64,000 bases of DNA, from assembly GCF_029852145.1 (NCBI RefSeq), contig NC_079972.1, positions 6,335,795-6,399,794 on the forward strand, given 5' to 3'. Shown in pieces: positions 60,051 to 64,000 of the stretch. Each line of letters opens with the position of its first letter. The stretch's first letter is position 1. Under the pieces are notes generated by a model, which worked only from the letters and a program-made list of their open reading frames with translations, ran no database searches and had not been told where the DNA came from. This DNA is from Microplitis mediator. Taxonomy: Eukaryota > Arthropoda > Insecta > Hymenoptera > Braconidae. Made by a program: the position numbers and the translations under genes.

Positions 60051-60187
60051 GTATTTATTTATTTCTTGTTTAATATATACAATATCTATATTCAATATAT
60101 TGTATATATTAGCGTGGTTCAAAAAAAAATTTAATTTTTTTTTCGCTCTTACCCCCTGAACCGTTAGTGGTTGCCGAGAAAAAAATC

Positions 60188-60869
60188 CTCCCATAAGATG
60201 AGCTCTCTGGCTCAACTCTAAGAGGTCGCTATTTTAATTTTAATTTCCCATCTAATTAACATGTAAAAATTTACTTTTTCACTAAAAGTGTAATTACTCC
60301 ACTGATCTCTATACAACGTTATATAGAGATCAGTGAATTACTCGTAAGCAGCTCAATATTTTTTAAATTTATACAAAGATCTTCAAAGCTGATTTCTCAA
60401 GCTTTCCAAAACCCTATGATAAGTCATAATTATCATATTTGAAACGCCCCCTATCCAAAAGTTCCCATAGAATCCACTCAACTGCGACAAAAACTGCATA
60501 GGAACCAATACAGTCTATAGGATTCTATGCGGTTTTTGTCGCAGTTGAGTGAATTCTATGGGAATTTTTGGATAGGGCCAATTGAAGCTATCTGAATAGT
60601 ATCGATTTTGTATTTCAAAATGAAATTGTTAATTTTTATTTTTTTTTGTTAGCTTCAATTGGCGATAATTTTGATTTATCATAGGGTTTTGGAAAGCTTG
60701 AGGAACCAGCTTTGGAGATCTTTGTATAAATTTGAAAAATATTGGGCAGCTTACGAGTAATTACACTTTTAGTGAAAAAGTAAATTTTTACATGTTAATT
60801 AGATGGGAAATTAAAATTAAAATAGCGACCTCTTAGAGTTGAGCTAGAGAGCTCATCTTTTGGGAGGAT
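60188..60869. repeat. Two-tier palindrome of F3
   Basis: Outer arms: TCCTCCCATAAGATGAGCTC...TAATTACTC mirrored by GAGTAATTAC...GAGCTCATCTTTTGGGAGGA. Inner arms: ATCCAAAAGTTCCCATAGAA with ACTGCGACAAAAACTGCATA mirrored at 60516-60575. Inverted blocks around ATAGGGTTTTGGAAAGCTTGAG link the tiers. Confidence 0.85.
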
Positions 60870-62610
60870 TTTTAACTTCCCGCTAAGAAAATTGAAAATT
60901 TTCAAAAATTCGGGAAGTTATTGGTTTCGGTCCGATTTTCAAAAACCGAATTTCTATCAGATTTTGACGTTTTGAGGTTCTAGGAACCTATCCTGACTAA
61001 CTTCACAGCAGCCACCAGAATTCGCGGGTTGAACCCTGGCTTAGGCTGGCCTCTAACAAATTTTATTTTACTTGGACAGAGCAGTGGGCTGGGGTTCTTG
61101 AAAAGCAAAGACCCGCACTTATTCAAACACGGCAACGTATGTGAAAACTTATCAACTTAACTCACGGCTTTTAAAATTATAGATTGTTCTTATTGATGGT
61201 CAAATTACTATTTATAACTTCATTAATAATACTTTTGTAAACTATTCAAGAATCTTACCAGTAAAATAGGATATGGATAGGATGAACAGATAATAGGTAA
61301 AGTGAATGATTAATGATTGCAACGATTGTTTATTGCCAATTATAATAATAAAAATTACTTACAAGAAAATGCAAGCGCTGGATATAATGTAGATGGCACA
61401 GTATAATTTTATGTTGCGAGTATATCGCCGGTAACGTACAGTAATATTTAATTAAACTAACTTTATTTATAATAATTAATAAACTAGAACAGTAAAGTAT
61501 GATCGCAAGAGAATTGCTAGTAATGCAAACTGTAACGCAAGTTAATTGCCCGATTTACGAAGAATGCAAGTAGATTGCCCGTATTAACAGAATCGCAAGT
61601 AAATTGCTAGTATTGATTCCGAATAATCAATAGGAAGACGTCTGTACGCTAAGTGATCCAGGATCGAAGTGTTTGACGGATAATTTTGGGCGTAGGGCTA
61701 GCCTCGGGACTCTGTCCCCACTGCATCCTTACGGACATGCGTCGACGTGATAATTAGTCATGTGACCACAGCACTATGACTTGTGTAGTTTCAGACGGCA
61801 ACGAGACGGTGAAAAATGGGAACTGCAAGGCTGAGGACGAAGACGACAATTCACATTGTCTCAATATCTATAACTCTTGAACGGATGGATCGATTTTGAT
61901 CACTGAGGTGTCATTCGACGCGGCTTGTTAATGTCTAGAAGCTGTAAATGTAAATTTTAGCTTAATCGGTAGAGTGCGTTCCGAGATATTTCAGAAATAA
62001 AATTTTTTCAAAAATGTTTTTTTTTGGATGACTTAATGCGCTCGATGGATTGATTCCAAAATCGACTGGGCTCTAAAGCTTTATAAGCTGCGTCGAATGC
62101 CACCTCAACCATCACAATCGGTTCATTCGTTCAAAAGAAACCGTTGTCGAAAGAATTGAAAAAAAAATTTTCTTTATTTTTTTTGAAATATCTCAAAAAC
62201 GAAGCAATAAATCGAATTCAAAATATGATCGGCTTTCGAACTTGATAAAACGCGTCGATTTCCACCTCAATCGTCTCAATCGGTTTATTCGTTTGAGAGA
62301 TATCGTTGATGAAAGAAATAGCGAAAAACGTTTTTTTTCGAATATCTACAAAAAAATTGAATCAATCGCTTTCAAAATCTAATCAGTTCTAGAGTTTGAT
62401 AAACCACGTCGATTGCCACCTTAACCCTCTCAATCGGTCGATTCGTTTGAGAGATATTGTTGGAGAAAAAATGGTGAAAAACGTTTTTTTTTTTAAAGCA
62501 ACGGCATTCAAAAGTATTTTCGAGCTTCAAGAGCTCGAAAACGTATTCACAACAGTCTTTTCGAGCTCAAGGAGATCGAAAATAGCGAGAAGTTTTAGGG
62601 CTGGCCCGCA
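60870..62610 (+). repeat. R1-family repeat nested in F3
   Basis: Starts TTTTAACTTCCCGCTAAG and ends GGGCTGGCCCGCA. The head block GACGTTTTGAGG is present near 60965. Between about 61000 and 61866 unrelated sequence replaces the usual (TG)n region. R1 units resume at 61867 (TCTATAACTCTTGAACGG). Confidence 0.7.
61000..61866. other. Unclassified insertion within the R1 copy
   Basis: This region is richer in G+C than R1 and is not present in other R1 copies. It contains repeated GCAAGT(A)ATTGC-type words (61502-61612) and LTR-like text at 61640-61850. No open frame, TIR or clear duplication was found; a retroelement LTR fragment is one possibility. Confidence 0.35.
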
Positions 62611-63119
62611 CACGGAGAGAAAAATATCGCCAGAATGACTATCCAATGTATTCTCAAATGACGTATCGTCAGAATAACAAGTCGTATACCGAATTTAGGA
62701 ATACTCTCGTATTAATTTAATAATCTATAGTATCGTTAAAATAAAGATATGTATTTGGGTTAGGTTAAGTGTTCGTTTATTTAATTTAACAATACGACGA
62801 ATAGCCTTTATAACGATATGTAGTTTCGTTGATATAGGTATCTGTATCGTCAGCGTGAGGATCCGTATAGCTAAATTGGCTATTCGTATCATCGTTCTCG
62901 GTTGCCGGATGCCTAAATACAGAGTTTGCGCAATAGTCATGTCAGCGATTCATAAAATGCCTAAAATAAGGATACGGATCGTCATTTTGACGATCCACTG
63001 TGAGGATATTCTGTATAGCTGAATTGGCTATACAGCGTATCTTTAAGTAAGATGACTATACAGCGTATACCCAGAATAGCGATACGTATACTTAATCTGG
63101 CGATATTTTTCTCTCCGTG
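62611..63119. mobile_element. CACGG-ended TIR element with ATACG / CGTAT words
   Basis: Left CACGGAGAGAAAAATATCGC and right GCGATATTTTTCTCTCCGTG are perfect inverses, extending to CCAGA / TCTGG. CA flanks both sides (62609-62610 and 63120-63121). The interior repeats GTATCGTC, GGCTATACAGCGTAT and ATACGTAT words in both orientations. 509 bp, no gene. Confidence 0.82.
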
Positions 63120-63182
63120 CAACCACTAACGTTTCAGAGAGTAAGAGCGAAAAAAGAAAATTAAATTGTTTTTTGAACCACC

Positions 63183-63187
<5 letters not shown>

Positions 63188-63239
<52 letters not shown>
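63188..63239. repeat. (TA)n microsatellite
   Basis: Simple TA repeat of about 52 bp at the right border of F3. Confidence 0.92.
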
Positions 63240-63242
<3 letters not shown>

Positions 63243-64000
63243 ATATTTATATTGTAACATGAGGAAAATTCGACATCGACCCGTGGTTTTAAATTATTTG
63301 AAATAATAAATAATTGTCCGGTGAGCGAATTCTAGTGACATCTAGAATCGAAAATTTCGACTTCGACCGAGCAAGCGATCCAACACTGGGATCGTCACGA
63401 GAGATCCGGGATAGACGCCGTACTGCACGGCCACGTTTTTATTTGTATTTGAACAATTCGACCCGACCAAACGACCAATTTTGATTCCGACGTATAAACG
63501 ATTTGAATTACGACATGTAAGATCAATCCGAGTTTGATCAACGACCAATTGATCGTGACCAATAATTTCGACCGACAATAACCGAGTTCGTGAACAAGTG
63601 AACAAGCCGAAGCCACAGGCGCTAAACTGAACAAAGTGTGTAACCGATCTGATAAAAAATAAGTGCAGTGCGTACGTAATAATAATTAATTAAATAATTA
63701 ATTACGCGTAATAATTATTTGATCGTGTAATTTAACGCGTTACCGAAATAAAATATTATTTTATATTTTATTTTATTTCGTTCGAGCAATTTTGAGAACT
63801 ACGGATTATCTAGATAACAGCTGTGTCTCATTCGCAACAGCAGTCTTGTCGCCTCACCGTGTAAGAATACTCTGACGTCACTCGTCAAGTATTTCGTTAA
63901 TACGAACGCTGTATGTGTGTCTCCGGACAAAAAAAATATATCATTTAAATTTCGTCAACGGACTATGTTTTTTTGAGCAATGAACTGATTTGTTTTCCGA
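63240..64000. other. CpG-richer stretch of unknown nature
   Basis: About 63300-63650 is rich in CGA/TCG words (TTCGACC, CGACCAA) unlike the AT-rich flanks, with no sustained open frame. It could be a retroelement leader or LTR or part of BUD31 intron 1. No BUD31 exon 2 is seen here. Confidence 0.3.

Larger units (their letters stand above)
60109..63186. mobile_element. Foldback element F3 in BUD31 intron 1, split by nested insertions
   Basis: Left TTAGCGTGGTTCAAAAAA and right end TTTTTTGAACCACCCTAA are inverted, followed inward by matching CGCTCTTAC and GTTAGTGGTTGC blocks (60147-60175; 63118-63150 inverted). TA flanks both sides within palindromic TATATA. Most of the original palindrome is at 60188-60869. 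The right arm is separated from its end by an R1 copy (60870-62610) and element at 62611-63119. Removing those leaves a hairpin of about 0.8 kb. Confidence 0.75.

Noticed and set aside
63342..63634. Two overlapping minus-strand frames of 79-87 codons
   Set aside because: No domain, no splice context, and composition driven by repeated CGA/TCG words.

Overview
The window looks like a strongly AT-rich, TE-saturated insect nuclear genome. Genes are split by short GT-AG introns, a BEL/Pao retrotransposon is present, and TIR elements, foldback elements and microsatellites fill most of the space. A parasitoid hymenopteran is my guess from this overall texture; it is inference and nothing here proves it. 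Bacterial-type features (operons, CRISPR, rRNA) are absent.

Conventional genes are few and sit mainly on the right. From left to right: an unidentified minus-strand coding exon (1126-1587); a small candidate minus-strand first coding exon (44781-44926); a complete five-exon macro-domain ADP-ribosyl hydrolase gene of the MACROD type (50766-52637, minus); a complete five-exon PDAP1/HASPP28 gene (53033-54568, minus); and the first exon of the splicing factor gene BUD31 (59957-60050, plus), whose intron 1 has been filled by a nest of transposons out to at least 63186. These genes are ordinary neighbours and do not form a pathway.

The rest is mostly mobile DNA. Large foldback elements lie at 4801-6203 and 28889-30671; the second is an almost perfect palindrome with arms of about 870 bp. 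A gag-less BEL/Pao element with an intact 1195-codon pol (9426-13013) lies inside a TIR element (7472-13379), next to a gypsy-type solo LTR (13385-14542). An interspersed repeat family, called R1 here, starts with AACTTCCCGCT, contains (TG)n and occurs at least eight times.

The main discovery is a set of structurally parallel elements (E1-E9 here) with termini CAC(A/G/T)G or CCCT(R), mostly 2-bp target-site duplications, and a private short word repeated in both orientations inside each element. Loci: 7472-13379, 14712-16131, 21644-22185, 33005-33584, 34159-40247, 35025-39080, 41058-42316, 56365-59423 (compound), 57890-58390, 62611-63119, and a 133-bp member at 59452-59584. One of them (35025-39080) has a 22-bp perfect TIR and a CA duplication, and encloses a complete six-exon gene for a 527-residue protein that I do not recognise as a transposase. 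This gene-carrying element, inserted inside a second element of the same general design, is the best candidate for an undescribed system.
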